Source: Candidatus Neomicrothrix sp. UBA2974 (GTDB taxonomy: Bacteria; Actinomycetota; Acidimicrobiia; Acidimicrobiales; MedAcidi-G1). From it: a stretch of 64,000 nucleotides of DNA. The notes below the pieces were generated by a model. It was given only the letters and a program-made list of their open reading frames with translations. It did not search any database and had not been told where the DNA came from. The stretch covers positions 134,586-198,585 of the forward strand of contig DEAU01000028.1 in assembly GCA_002348705.1 (NCBI GenBank), in the 5' to 3' direction. The position numbers were made by a program, and so were the translations under genes. This document shows positions 16,967 to 25,964 of the stretch, piece after piece. Within the stretch, counting starts at the first letter, position 1. Each line of letters opens with the position of its first letter.

Positions 16967-18816
16967 TGCCTAGACGAGTGGTTGATCGCTTGGTTCTTCC
17001 TCTGGCGGGATCCTTAACGACGTATCTCGTTCTTGTCGGTGGCGGAATCGTTTATGCGACAGTCGGCAATTCTGCGAGTGACGGCCTAGTCACCCAGATG
17101 CTCATTAACGCAGTTGTCGTTCTCGGAATGCAGATCTATATCGGTAATACAGGTGTTCTCTCCTTTGGACACATCGGTTTCGGAGCGATTGCCGGCTATG
17201 CGTTTGCGATTTTCGCCATCTCGCCCGAGCGGAAGGCAGAGCAGATTCCGGACGCCCCATTCGGCCTAGCTGCAGTGGATCTGACTCCTTTCCAGTCGTC
17301 AATGGTTGCTGGACTCATCGCTGTGGTAGTTGCTTTCGTTATCGGTTTGGGGCTTGCCCGGTCGGGAGCCCGTTCGGGTGCCGTTGCTGCCACAGTCATC
17401 ACCCTCGCGTTGTTGTTTGTGGTCCACGAAGTAGCTAGAAACTGGATCGACCTGACCCGCGGTGGAAAAACTGGACTCTCCTTCAGTCCCCTCGGTGGGG
17501 TAACGCTTCAAGGTCGCGGATGGATCTATTTGGCTTTGTTCCTGGCACTCTTGTCGGCACGGCTCTTCAAAGAAACAAGCATTGGACGCCTCGCCCAAGC
17601 TGCTCGAGAAGACGACCTGGCTGCGCGTTCGATGGGGATTCATCCAGCCCTGCAGCAGATGGTCGCACTCCTCCTTTCCGTTTTCGTAGTGTCCATCGGA
17701 GCAACCCTTCGGGTCTTCGAACTCGGAAGCATTAATCCGAGGCTCTTCTTCTTCAAATACACCTTGCTCACCTTGACAATGCTCATTGTCGGAGGTCGAA
17801 ACAGCGTTACGGGTTGTCTCGTAGGCGTGGTGATCATCACCACCGGAAGTGAACTCACCCGCTACCTCGCCGGGCCGTCAGTTGACCTTCCATTCCTCAA
17901 TTGGTTGCTTAGGAGTGGACTCACCGACGTGTTTCTGGGCGCCTCGATGCTCGGTTTCATGATTTTCAGACCGGACGGTGTCCTGGGAGACTGGGAGCCT
18001 GATCATTGGATGGCGAGGCGATCAGTCGGGAAGTTCACCGATCAGCCGCTAGAGCATTCTCCGGTCGGAGGCCTTCGTCCTGAGGGCCTCCTCCGTGCAA
18101 CCGGTGTTGTCGTTGATTTCGGAGGATTCCGAGCACTCAACGGGGTAGACCTGACAGCTTCGAGCAACGAGGTGGTTGGCCTTATTGGCCCCAACGGGGC
18201 CGGGAAAACCACGCTGCTAAACACGATCACATCGCTAGTCACCCCTAGTTCTGGGTCGATCCACCTAGATGAAAATTCTCTCGATGGTCTTCCTTCTCAT
18301 CTGGTTGCCAGAGCGGGTGTCGTCAGGACCTTCCAGAACCTGAGGCTGTTTCCTGCACTCTCGGTTCAAGAGAACATTGAAGTTGCCCGTCTAGCAGCAG
18401 CCGGCCGGGTAGTCGGTTGCTCGCAACCAGACGTTGAATTCGTGATTCGTGCCAGTGGTTTGAGCGAGCTACGACATCGGAGGGCTGGGGAACTGGACTA
18501 TGGAAACGCTCGGCGGCTGGAACTTGCCAGAGCGGCCGCCGCCGCCCCCAGATTCCTGCTGCTTGACGAGCCGACTAGCGGGATGGGTGACCTTGAGTCG
18601 GAACAGATGATCCACAGGATTCGCGACATTGCTGGTCTCGTTCAGGCAGGCGTCGTCGTCGTGGACCATGACCTGAACTTCATCACTGGAATCTGTGATC
18701 GCGTATATGTGCTCGATCAGGGAAAGGTGATTGCCGAAGGCACACCGGATGAGGTCTCTCAGAATCCGGTAGTCCAGGCCGCTTATCTAGGAGGGCCGAT
18801 TGACTCGTCCACTTAG
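16966..18816 (+). CDS. LivM permease fused to LivG ATPase
   Basis: A 616-residue fusion. Residues 1 to about 340 are a LivM-type permease (GNTGVLSFGHIGFGAIAGY early and GGRNSVTGCLVG late). After a short linker, residues from about 370 form a LivG-type ATPase with Walker A GPNGAGKTTLLN, the degenerate LivG signature LDYGNARRLELA and Walker B FLLLDEPTSG. Fusing LivM and LivG is less common than two genes but is known in actinobacterial importers. It completes a four-gene transporter. The leftward SDR gene ends seven bases beyond, so the two operons converge here. Confidence 0.92.
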   Translation: MPRRVVDRLVLPLAGSLTTYLVLVGGGIVYATVGNSASDGLVTQMLINAVVVLGMQIYIGNTGVLSFGHIGFGAIAGYAFAIFAISPERKAEQIPDAPFGLAAVDLTPFQSSMVAGLIAVVVAFVIGLGLARSGARSGAVAATVITLALLFVVHEVARNWIDLTRGGKTGLSFSPLGGVTLQGRGWIYLALFLALLSARLFKETSIGRLAQAAREDDLAARSMGIHPALQQMVALLLSVFVVSIGATLRVFELGSINPRLFFFKYTLLTLTMLIVGGRNSVTGCLVGVVIITTGSELTRYLAGPSVDLPFLNWLLRSGLTDVFLGASMLGFMIFRPDGVLGDWEPDHWMARRSVGKFTDQPLEHSPVGGLRPEGLLRATGVVVDFGGFRALNGVDLTASSNEVVGLIGPNGAGKTTLLNTITSLVTPSSGSIHLDENSLDGLPSHLVARAGVVRTFQNLRLFPALSVQENIEVARLAAAGRVVGCSQPDVEFVIRASGLSELRHRRAGELDYGNARRLELARAAAAAPRFLLLDEPTSGMGDLESEQMIHRIRDIAGLVQAGVVVVDHDLNFITGICDRVYVLDQGKVIAEGTPDEVSQNPVVQAAYLGGPIDSST

Positions 18817-18822
18817 TCCTCT

Positions 18823-19584
18823 TCAGCGGGTCAACCAGCCACCATCTACCGGCAGATGAACTCCAGTTATCCACGACGACTGGTCGGACAGAAGGAACGA
18901 CACCGCTGAGGCGATGTCTTCTGGTTCACCGATTCGAGGGATCAAGAGCCTGTCCTTGAGTTTTTCGAGTGTCTCCGGCGCGGTAATGCCCTCTAAGGAG
19001 ACGAAGTTGGTGGCTATCGGTCCGGGAGCGACCGCATTGACCCTTATGGAGGCTCCGGCCAGCTCGACAGCAAGGGCCTTGGTGAGCATCTTCACCCCGC
19101 CCTTCGAGGCGTTGTAGTGGACCTGACAGTGGCCGGTTGAGGACACAACCACTTCAGCTTCGACAGTAGAAATGTTGACGACTGATCCGCCTCCGGTAGC
19201 GGCGATGTCCCTTGCGACCTCCTGGGTAGCCAGCCAGGTCCCCTTCAGGTTCACGTCGACGACCAAGTCCCACTCCTCCTCGGTGAGGTCGTCCAGAGAG
19301 GTCATGGTCACGAGACCGGCACAGTTCACGAGCCCCGTGATGCCCCCGAACCTGCGCGTCGCCTCGTCCGCTGCGGATCGGATGGATTCGCGGTCTCGGA
19401 CGTCTACTTCCTGACAGATCGCACTTCCGCCGGCCGAGGTGATGGAGGCGCACGTGGCCTCGCCGTTCGCGACGTCCGTGTCGGCTACCACGACGGCGCA
19501 CCCCTCGGATGCGAGTCGCATCGCCACGGATCGTCCGATGCCGGAGGCCGCACCGGTGACGAAAACCACTCGGGGCAGTTTCAT
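18823..19584 (-). CDS. short-chain dehydrogenase/reductase
   Basis: A 253-residue classical SDR. The NAD(P)-binding motif TGAASGIG is at residues 10-17, NCAG lies mid-domain, and the catalytic Ser (NIST) and Tyr-Lys (YNASK) follow. The ATG at 19584 overlaps the stop of P450 no. 2 (ATGA), so I reject the longer frame that reaches 19731 into the P450. It is the last gene of a leftward operon behind a glutamine-synthetase-like ligase and a P450. It probably oxidises an alcohol made by that P450, or a dihydrodiol-like intermediate. Confidence 0.9.
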   Translation of the reverse strand: MKLPRVVFVTGAASGIGRSVAMRLASEGCAVVVADTDVANGEATCASITSAGGSAICQEVDVRDRESIRSAADEATRRFGGITGLVNCAGLVTMTSLDDLTEEEWDLVVDVNLKGTWLATQEVARDIAATGGGSVVNISTVEAEVVVSSTGHCQVHYNASKGGVKMLTKALAVELAGASIRVNAVAPGPIATNFVSLEGITAPETLEKLKDRLLIPRIGEPEDIASAVSFLLSDQSSWITGVHLPVDGGWLTR

Positions 19585-20789
19585 GGTCGGTCCCACCTGC
19601 ACGGGAGTTCGGCGGGACCGCGGAACTCGAATCCTTGTAACGTGATGGGTCGGTCCGACTGCAGTTGGAGGCTGGCGAGACGGTCCATGAGTCGCAGCGA
19701 GCCGACCCTGACCACCTGCCGCCCCAGCCACTCACCCAGACACCGGTGCTCACCAGTTGCGAACGCGGCGTGGCCTCCCTCGGAGCGGTGGAGGTCGAAT
19801 TGCCCGGGGTTGGACCAGCGTTCTTCGTCAAGGTTCGCCGACCGGATGACCCCTGCGACCAGTGATCCGGCCGGGATGGTCTTACCGCGCAGCGTGGTGT
19901 CGCAGGTGGCCTGTCGAGTGATTGTCCCCACCGGGGAGTGCAGTCGGAACACCTCTTCGACGCACTTGCGCCACAGCAAGGGTTCCGCAACCAGTTCGTC
20001 AAGCAACTGCTGGTCGGCGAGCACGGTGCCGACCACGAGGCCAATCCCGTCTCGCGGCTCGTTGATCCCACCGCTAATCATCAGGCGGACGTTGTTTACG
20101 ATTTCTGCCCGGTCTAGTGGCCCATCCTCGGTTTCTGCAGCGATGAAGTGGGCGATAGCGGACAACCCTTCGCCACCTTCGGTGATCTCGTCGATCCTCC
20201 GATCGATCGCCCGGCCGAGGGTCTCGCGTGCCCGATCTCCGAGGGCAGTCAGTTCCGGATCGTTCTCGAAGTTTGCTATGTCCGAGCAGAGGCCTTTGCA
20301 CCACTGCCAGACTTGTTCCCAGCCGTGGGAGTCGAGCCCCAGTGCGGCTGCCAGAGAGCCGGCGGAAAGGGGGCCGGCATAGGACGCCATGACGTCGCCC
20401 TCGCCATCCTCCACAAACCCGTCGATCAGCCGGTCGGCCATCTGGACTAGGTGCTCCGAGGCGAAGCGGCCGGCCACCCCGCCAGCTTGGAAGGCGGGGA
20501 GCATGGCGTCGCGCGTCCGGGAAGCCTCTGGCCTGTCCTTGGTCAACATGTTGGGTCCCAACGCCCGCGCCAGAAAGGACGGCTCGGTGTTGGCGGTGAA
20601 GATCTCGGGGCGCTCCTCCATGTGCATGAGGTCGTCCCACTTGGTGACCAACCACATGTCCAGTGCTGGGACGAAGCAGACGGGTTCCTCTGCTCGCATT
20701 CGGGCCAGGATCGGGTCCGGATCGGCTTCTAGATCTCCGAGGGTGACTGAATCGCCGATGCCCAGGGTCGGATGCCGCCCCTCGGCCAT
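19581..20789 (-). CDS. cytochrome P450 (no. 2), unusual I-helix
   Basis: A 402-residue P450. The haem loop FATGEHRCLG gives the axial cysteine at about residue 350, and EEVFRLH carries the ExxR. The I-helix reads ISGGINEPRDG: the acid is kept as glutamate but the usual oxygen-activating threonine is a proline. That suggests an altered proton-delivery route, peroxide use or a substrate-assisted mechanism. The ATG at 20789 overlaps the stop of the upstream ligase gene by one base (TGATG), which I prefer to an in-frame TTG at 20822. It is only distantly similar to P450s 1 and 3 and belongs to another family. Confidence 0.92.
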   Translation of the reverse strand: MAEGRHPTLGIGDSVTLGDLEADPDPILARMRAEEPVCFVPALDMWLVTKWDDLMHMEERPEIFTANTEPSFLARALGPNMLTKDRPEASRTRDAMLPAFQAGGVAGRFASEHLVQMADRLIDGFVEDGEGDVMASYAGPLSAGSLAAALGLDSHGWEQVWQWCKGLCSDIANFENDPELTALGDRARETLGRAIDRRIDEITEGGEGLSAIAHFIAAETEDGPLDRAEIVNNVRLMISGGINEPRDGIGLVVGTVLADQQLLDELVAEPLLWRKCVEEVFRLHSPVGTITRQATCDTTLRGKTIPAGSLVAGVIRSANLDEERWSNPGQFDLHRSEGGHAAFATGEHRCLGEWLGRQVVRVGSLRLMDRLASLQLQSDRPITLQGFEFRGPAELPCRWDRP

Positions 20790-22108
20790 CAGAGGTAGGG
20801 GAGGTAGGTCTGTTTTTCCCAATCCGTGAACCGGTCGATCGTCTCCTCCCAGCTACCGTTTGCGGTCAGGTACTTTTGCCACTCGGTGTCCTTGACTGCC
20901 AGGTACTGGTCCACCATCTCCGGACCGATTGCCTCGGCGAAGTCCCGGTCGGTCCGCAGGGCGTCGAGAGCGGCCCCGAGGTGGTCCGGTGTGTGTTCCT
21001 CCGTGCAGGCAGTCTCGAGGGCATCCCCGGTCTCAGCGTCCGGGCATGGGAGGTCCTGCTCCACGCCGAGGCGAGAGGCTGTCAGCACGGAAGCGATGGC
21101 CATGTGGGCGCTGGCCGCTCCGTCGGGCATGCGGTTTTCGAGGCGGGTCGATGCATCGCGTTCCGGGTTGACGCGGACCGTGGCGCACCGGTGGTCGTAG
21201 CCCCAGTTCTTCCAGTAGCCGGCGATCTGCCCCGGTAGCAGGCGCTTGTAGGAGTTGGCCGTTGGAGCGCAAAGCGCCGTCATGGCGGCCATGTGGTGGA
21301 GTTGCCCGGCGATGCAGGACTTGGCGATCGCCGAGAGCCCGTCGGGATTGGACGAGTCGAGCATGGCGTTGCTGCCCGACGCGTCCTGGAGGCTCAGGTT
21401 TACATGGAGGCCGTTACCCCCACACTCGGGAATCGGCCGGGGCAGGAAGGTGAGCAGGTGCCCTTTCTGGGCCGCCACCTCCATGGCCATAGCCCGGAAG
21501 AGGAAAACCTCGTCGGCGCATCGCATTGCGTCGTCGAACTCGAGGGTCATCTCAAACTGGCCCATGTCGAACTCTCCGTTGACGGACTCGACCCTGAAGC
21601 CGAGTTGGTCGGCGGTCTGGTCGATGGCCTGCACAATCCCCTGGGGGTCGTTGCGCACCCCTGTGCCGTAGACCATGGAGCCAGGTGCGTTGTAGGGACG
21701 CCAGCCCCCGTCAGGGTCCGGTTCCATGAGGTAGGCCTCAAGTTCGATTCCGACCTTTGGTTTGAAGCCCATCGACTCCCAGGCGCCGACTGCGTTGCGA
21801 AGCACGGTTCTCGGTGCGAGTGGCACGGCAGCGCCGTTTCGTTCTAGGTCACCGATGACAACCCCAACGCCGTCTTCCCAACTTGGCCTTACCTCTGAGA
21901 CGTCAAAGTGGCACTCCATGTCCGGCATCCCCTCGAGGAATCCCGTTCCGGGTACAGGTCCCATATCGCGGTCGTAGCCCAAACCGAAGACGGTCAGGCA
22001 ATGCCGAGTTCCCCGTTCTGCGAGGCGGGAAGGCAAATACTTGCCCCGCGCCAGATTCAGGTGGTCTGGCCACAGGACTCGGATTCTTCGGTATGCCTCT
22101 GTTCCCAT
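20789..22108 (-). CDS. glutamine synthetase-like gamma-glutamyl ligase
   Basis: A 439-residue glutamine-synthetase-fold enzyme. Metal- and ATP-binding residues are visible: E122/E124 (GIELEAY), E179 and E186 (NGEFDMGQFE), H235 (GNGLHVN), R307 (NWGYDHR) and E324/R326 (TRLENRMPDG). The N-terminal domain is divergent and no GlnA regulatory site is seen. It therefore fits the catabolic GS-like branch (PuuA, IpuC, gamma-glutamylanilide synthase) that ligates glutamate to an amine before oxidation. It heads an operon with P450 no. 2 and an SDR and diverges from the MarR gene. A GATase-fold hydrolase at 28990 could remove the glutamyl group. Confidence 0.87.
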   Translation of the reverse strand: MGTEAYRRIRVLWPDHLNLARGKYLPSRLAERGTRHCLTVFGLGYDRDMGPVPGTGFLEGMPDMECHFDVSEVRPSWEDGVGVVIGDLERNGAAVPLAPRTVLRNAVGAWESMGFKPKVGIELEAYLMEPDPDGGWRPYNAPGSMVYGTGVRNDPQGIVQAIDQTADQLGFRVESVNGEFDMGQFEMTLEFDDAMRCADEVFLFRAMAMEVAAQKGHLLTFLPRPIPECGGNGLHVNLSLQDASGSNAMLDSSNPDGLSAIAKSCIAGQLHHMAAMTALCAPTANSYKRLLPGQIAGYWKNWGYDHRCATVRVNPERDASTRLENRMPDGAASAHMAIASVLTASRLGVEQDLPCPDAETGDALETACTEEHTPDHLGAALDALRTDRDFAEAIGPEMVDQYLAVKDTEWQKYLTANGSWEETIDRFTDWEKQTYLPYL

Positions 22109-22202
22109 TGCTCAGCCTCGCCCATGCCCTTCTCAAAGTGTCTTTGTGCCGTCGCACCGAAGTATGGCCACCGGAGTGTTCCGTTAAGAAATCCGTCTGG
22201 CA

Positions 22203-22224
22203 GATCATTCGGTGCCAAATAGTA
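22203..22224. promoter_or_regulatory. proposed MarR operator, site C
   Basis: Degenerate copy (about 16 of 22 matches) of the perfect palindrome at 24123-24144: GATCATTCGG, then TG, then CCAAATAGTA. It lies between the divergent ligase operon and the marR gene, ten bases before the marR ATG, so it fits autoregulation plus control of the leftward operon. Confidence 0.55.
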
Positions 22225-22234
22225 GTGTCCGATC

Positions 22235-22756
22235 ATGCCCCGGGCCTTTGCTGTAGGCGACGACGAGCTTGTTGAGGCTGAACGCCTGATTCGTGACCGT
22301 ATGGCAGAACTCGACCTCGACCTGCTGTCTCTGGCAGCTGTATCGAATGTATTCCGTGCAGCCACAGCAGTCCGAAATCACATGGAGCGCGACGTTCTCC
22401 GTCGACACGAACTCTCCTGGAGCGCTTTCACAGTGCTATTTGTACTGCGGATATGGGGCTCGCAGGAGTCGCGCCAACTAGCGGATGAAGCGGGGATATC
22501 TGGCGGCACGCTTACCGGGGTGCTTGACACCCTGGAGCGCAAGGGTCTTGTCAAGCGAAGAGCCGTCCCGCAGGACCGGCGCCGTGTCGAAGTAGTTCTC
22601 ACTCCGTCGGGAACCAAGGTGGTCGACGAGGTCATGCCAGCCTTCAATCGTCAGGAGGCGCTGGTTACCGAAGGCCTCTCCGATAACGAAATGGCTACCT
22701 TGGCCCGACTTTTGCGGAAGGTTCTTCAGACCACCGAGGAACTCGATAAGCGGTGA
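22235..22756 (+). CDS. MarR family transcriptional regulator
   Basis: A 173-residue winged-helix regulator. The recognition-helix region (SRQLADEAGISGGTLTG) and the wing motif DRRRVEVVLTPSG are typical of MarR proteins, which usually repress and are released by a phenolic or aromatic acid ligand. A long N-terminal helix would form the dimer interface. The ATG at 22235 has no clear ribosome site and lies just after a proposed operator; an in-frame ATG at 22301 is an alternative. Its GTGA junction with the next gene couples it to the PLP decarboxylase. Four similar palindromes in the island suggest it is the local master regulator. Confidence 0.92.
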   Translation: MPRAFAVGDDELVEAERLIRDRMAELDLDLLSLAAVSNVFRAATAVRNHMERDVLRRHELSWSAFTVLFVLRIWGSQESRQLADEAGISGGTLTGVLDTLERKGLVKRRAVPQDRRRVEVVLTPSGTKVVDEVMPAFNRQEALVTEGLSDNEMATLARLLRKVLQTTEELDKR

Positions 22757-24123
22757 CTCGGAGGCGGTATTGGCAGCTGGACCAAGCACTGATTCGGTCC
22801 GTCATGAACTGGAGTATGCGACGCCTCGTCAAGGGAATGGACAAGCGAGCTCTGGTCCTTTCGTCAACGGAGTTGGCCGGTGACCTAGGTGAAACGGTCG
22901 TCCCAGCTGGGATTGGTGGCGACGAAGCGCTGAGACTTTTTTCTGAAGTGATCGTTCCTGCCAGCCGAGTTCAAGACAACCCAATGAACCTGGCGTATGT
23001 TCCCGCAGCTCCAACAGAGGCGGCTCTGGTCTTCGACTTCGCAGTGAGCGCAGCAAATATTTTTTCCGGTACCTGGGATGCTGGAGCGGGCGCTATTGCT
23101 GCTGAGAACCAAGCACTCGATTGGTTGGCCTCGCTGGCAGGTTGGCCTGATACGGCAGGCGGATGTTTCGTCTCTGGCGGCACTGTGGGCAACTTGAGCG
23201 CATTGGTAGCTGCCCGTGAGCGGGCTAAGACACGTTGCGCGGATCGTCTTCCTCGCCGGTGGAGTTTTGCTGCCACAGCCGAAGTGCATAGTTCCATTAG
23301 GGCAGCAGCGCGGGTACTTGACTGCGACGTCATAGAGGTTCCGGTTGGTGACAAGGGTCAGATGACGGGCCAAGCCCTTGCAGGTGCCCTCGAGCAGTCG
23401 GATTTCGATGGACTCTTTGGCGTGGTTGCCTCTGCAGGCACTACCAACGCGGGTGTGATCGACGACCTCGCGGGCATCGCGGAGATCTGCCAAGAGCATG
23501 GGCTTTGGATGCATGTGGATGGGGCCTATGGTGCCGCGGCTCTTGTTGCGCCCTCCGTTGCCAACCGTTTCGCTGGCATTGAGCATGCCGACTCATTTGT
23601 GGTGGACCCGCACAAATGGCTGTTTGCGCCTTTTGACTGCTGCGCTCTCGTCTACCGCGAACCAAAAAACGGGGCCTTCGCCCATTCCCAGTTCGCTGAA
23701 TACCTCGAATTCGTCGACAGGTCTGAGTGGAATCCAGCGGACTATGCCGTTCACCTAAGTCGTCGAGCTCGGGGTCTTCCGTTCTGGTTCTCGTTGGCGA
23801 CTTATGGCACGGATCGTTACCGGGAAGCTGTGGAGACCGTTTTGGCTACTGCCCGAGCCGTTGCAGACGAAATTCGTGCACGCCCCAACCTTCGTCTGGT
23901 GATGACACCCGATCTGTCGATACTGCTCTTTGAACGTTTGGGCTGGGAGATGGCTGACTATCAGCAGTGGTCCGCTCGTATAGCCGAGGATGATTCAGTG
24001 GTATGTGTGCCGACCACCTGGCAGGGTCGACCGGTGCTTCGTTTCTGCTTCATCAACCCAGATACCGAAGTCGCCGAAGTCGCCTCGCTGCTAGACGGCT
24101 TGGAGAACGGCACGACGGGTTGA
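22753..24123 (+). CDS. PLP-dependent group II decarboxylase
   Basis: A 456-residue fold-type I PLP enzyme of the aromatic-L-amino-acid/diaminobutyrate/glutamate decarboxylase group. The PLP lysine is about K288 in VVDPHKWLF, with H179 (AEVHSS) stacking on the ring and D256 (HVDGAYG) binding the pyridine nitrogen. It starts at a GTG overlapping the marR stop. In this setting it probably decarboxylates an aromatic amino acid to an amine, or cleaves a related amino acid. Its co-translation with the regulator suggests the reaction is early in the pathway. Confidence 0.9.
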   Translation: MTRRRYWQLDQALIRSVMNWSMRRLVKGMDKRALVLSSTELAGDLGETVVPAGIGGDEALRLFSEVIVPASRVQDNPMNLAYVPAAPTEAALVFDFAVSAANIFSGTWDAGAGAIAAENQALDWLASLAGWPDTAGGCFVSGGTVGNLSALVAARERAKTRCADRLPRRWSFAATAEVHSSIRAAARVLDCDVIEVPVGDKGQMTGQALAGALEQSDFDGLFGVVASAGTTNAGVIDDLAGIAEICQEHGLWMHVDGAYGAAALVAPSVANRFAGIEHADSFVVDPHKWLFAPFDCCALVYREPKNGAFAHSQFAEYLEFVDRSEWNPADYAVHLSRRARGLPFWFSLATYGTDRYREAVETVLATARAVADEIRARPNLRLVMTPDLSILLFERLGWEMADYQQWSARIAEDDSVVCVPTTWQGRPVLRFCFINPDTEVAEVASLLDGLENGTTG

Positions 24124-24144
24124 ATCATTTGGTCCCAAATGATT
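24123..24144. promoter_or_regulatory. proposed MarR operator, site D (perfect palindrome)
   Basis: A perfect inverted repeat with ten-base arms AATCATTTGG and CCAAATGATT around TC. It begins at the last base of the decarboxylase stop codon and ends 52 bases before the ring-cleavage dioxygenase ATG. It is the best copy of the four-site family and defines the consensus. Confidence 0.7.
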
Positions 24145-24196
24145 AGTGTGGACGGCGTGCAGGAGCTAGTAGCAATCGCCGGACGAGGATCCGATC

Positions 24197-25081
24197 ATGG
24201 GTGAGATCGTTGGCGCTGCCGTTGTTTCTCACGTTCCGCCCATTGTGATGCCGGAGGCGATCCGCCGAGAGCTGAACGATGGCAACGATTTCTCGCTTGT
24301 GGAAGGCCTTCACAGGTTGCGAGCAGAGTGTCTCGAGCGGCTCAAGCCCGACACAATTATCGTTTTTGACACACACTGGTTCACGACCGTCGAGCACGTG
24401 ATTACCGGCCACGAGCGCAGAAAGGGCAAGTTCACCTCCGACGAATTACCGCGCGGTATGTCCCAGGTTCCATACGACATGCCAGGCGATCCAGAGCTTG
24501 CTCTCGCGGTCCAGGATCTTGCCGCCGAACGTGACGACACATGGGTCTTGGCTAGCGATGATCCCTGCCTTCCGGTCCACTATCCGACGATCAACCTCCT
24601 CGGATTTCTTCAAGGCGACGAGAGATGGATTTCGGTCGGGGTATGTCAAACAGCAATCCCGGAGGACTTCCTGCTGTTCGGCAGTCTCTTGGCGCAGGCA
24701 ATCGAAGAGTCCAACAGGCGCGTCATCGTCCTTGCCTCTGGTGGACTAAGTCACCGATTCTGGCCATTGAGGGAGTTCGCCGATCATGAATCGGCCTCCC
24801 TGGACAACATCCGCACTCCGCAAGCCCGTGAGGCCGACGAGAAGGTTCTCCGATGGTGGCAGCAAGGCGATCATCGCCAGGTAATCGAATATCTTCCTGA
24901 GTACAGGAACTATGCCCCCGAGGGCTTCTTCGGCCACTACATGATGATGGTCGGGGCGATAGGCGGGGAGGACTGCATTGCGACTGGTCGCCGTTATTCA
25001 GAATACGAATCTGCAGCCGGAACCGGTCAAGTGCACATGTGGTTCGAAAGGCCGGACGGCGGGTGGACTGTCCAAACTTAG
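24197..25081 (+). CDS. class III extradiol ring-cleavage dioxygenase (HpaD/LigB fold)
   Basis: A 294-residue protein of the LigB superfamily. The opening VVSHVPP and DTIIVFDTHW closely resemble 3,4-dihydroxyphenylacetate (homoprotocatechuate) 2,3-dioxygenase HpaD. Iron ligands fit H12, H60 and E242 (PEGFFGHYM), with H186 (GGLSHRF) as the catalytic base; this numbering is nearly that of LigB. It would open a catechol ring next to the diol, giving a semialdehyde for the HpaE-like dehydrogenase at 7041. It begins an operon with a FAH protein, a cupin and a phenol hydroxylase, behind its own operator. Confidence 0.9.
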   Translation: MGEIVGAAVVSHVPPIVMPEAIRRELNDGNDFSLVEGLHRLRAECLERLKPDTIIVFDTHWFTTVEHVITGHERRKGKFTSDELPRGMSQVPYDMPGDPELALAVQDLAAERDDTWVLASDDPCLPVHYPTINLLGFLQGDERWISVGVCQTAIPEDFLLFGSLLAQAIEESNRRVIVLASGGLSHRFWPLREFADHESASLDNIRTPQAREADEKVLRWWQQGDHRQVIEYLPEYRNYAPEGFFGHYMMMVGAIGGEDCIATGRRYSEYESAAGTGQVHMWFERPDGGWTVQT

Positions 25082-25115
25082 AACTGCTGGGAACGGGAAT
25101 TAGGAAGGAAGCTTC

Positions 25116-25964
25116 ATGGAGATTGCAAACGTGGAAGGACGAGGATCGCTGATCATCGACGGTCGAGTTGTCGACATCGAGTCGGCTACGGCCGGAAGGA
25201 TTTCTAGCGATCCCATGGAACTTGTCGACCTCAGCAACCATTCCCTGTTAGCCGAAGTCCAATCGGATGCCGAGTCTTCCGAGTTGATCGAGTCCAATCT
25301 GGGTCCTCCGGTTCCGAGACCGGGAAAGGTCATCGCTATCGCGATCAACTACCGGAGCCATGCCGAGGAGGCCAACAAAGCCATTCCGACCGAGCCGCAC
25401 GTGATGGCCAAGTTCCCCACTTGTATTACGGGTCCCCAAGACGATGTGTTAATGCACGACCTGGAGATGGTCGACTACGAGGCGGAACTCGTCTTAGCCA
25501 TTGGTCGAGCTGGCGTTCGAATACCGAGAACTTCGGCCTGGGAACACATTGCCGGACTAATGGTCGGTAACGATGTGAGTGATCGAAACGAACAGTTCCG
25601 ACCCCCAGTCCGGCAGTTTTCGATGGCAAAGAGCTATGACCGATTTGGTCCCATCGGTCCGGTCCTTGTCACTTCGGATGGCCTTTCGGATCGTGACGAC
25701 CTCGAAATCTCCCTAAAGGTCGATGGCGAACTTCGTCAACACGCTCGAACCAGTGACTTCATCTTCCCTGTTCCAGTGCTGGTCGAATGGCTATCTAGAT
25801 ACGTCACTCTGGAAGTAGGCGACCTGATCTTCACGGGAACTACTGGTGGAGTTGGCGATTCGATGGATCCACCCACTTATCTGCAAGATGGCCAGGTCGT
25901 TGAGGCCGCTATAGAGGGGATTGGCACAATTCGTAACCGGTTCGTCGCCGGAACCCCATCATGA
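25116..25964 (+). CDS. fumarylacetoacetate hydrolase (FAH) family protein, second copy
   Basis: A 282-residue FAH-fold enzyme with the family core (GKVIAIAINYRSHAEEANK, then VDYEAELVLAIG) and metal-binding acidic residues in the latter motif and GNDVSDRNEQ. It retains the glycine-rich TGTTGGVGD loop near the C-terminus. A strong AGGAAGGAAG ribosome site precedes the ATG. Placed directly after the extradiol dioxygenase, it probably decarboxylates, isomerises or hydrolyses the ring-fission product. The cupin gene's ATG overlaps its stop by four bases. Confidence 0.9.
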   Translation: MEIANVEGRGSLIIDGRVVDIESATAGRISSDPMELVDLSNHSLLAEVQSDAESSELIESNLGPPVPRPGKVIAIAINYRSHAEEANKAIPTEPHVMAKFPTCITGPQDDVLMHDLEMVDYEAELVLAIGRAGVRIPRTSAWEHIAGLMVGNDVSDRNEQFRPPVRQFSMAKSYDRFGPIGPVLVTSDGLSDRDDLEISLKVDGELRQHARTSDFIFPVPVLVEWLSRYVTLEVGDLIFTGTTGGVGDSMDPPTYLQDGQVVEAAIEGIGTIRNRFVAGTPS

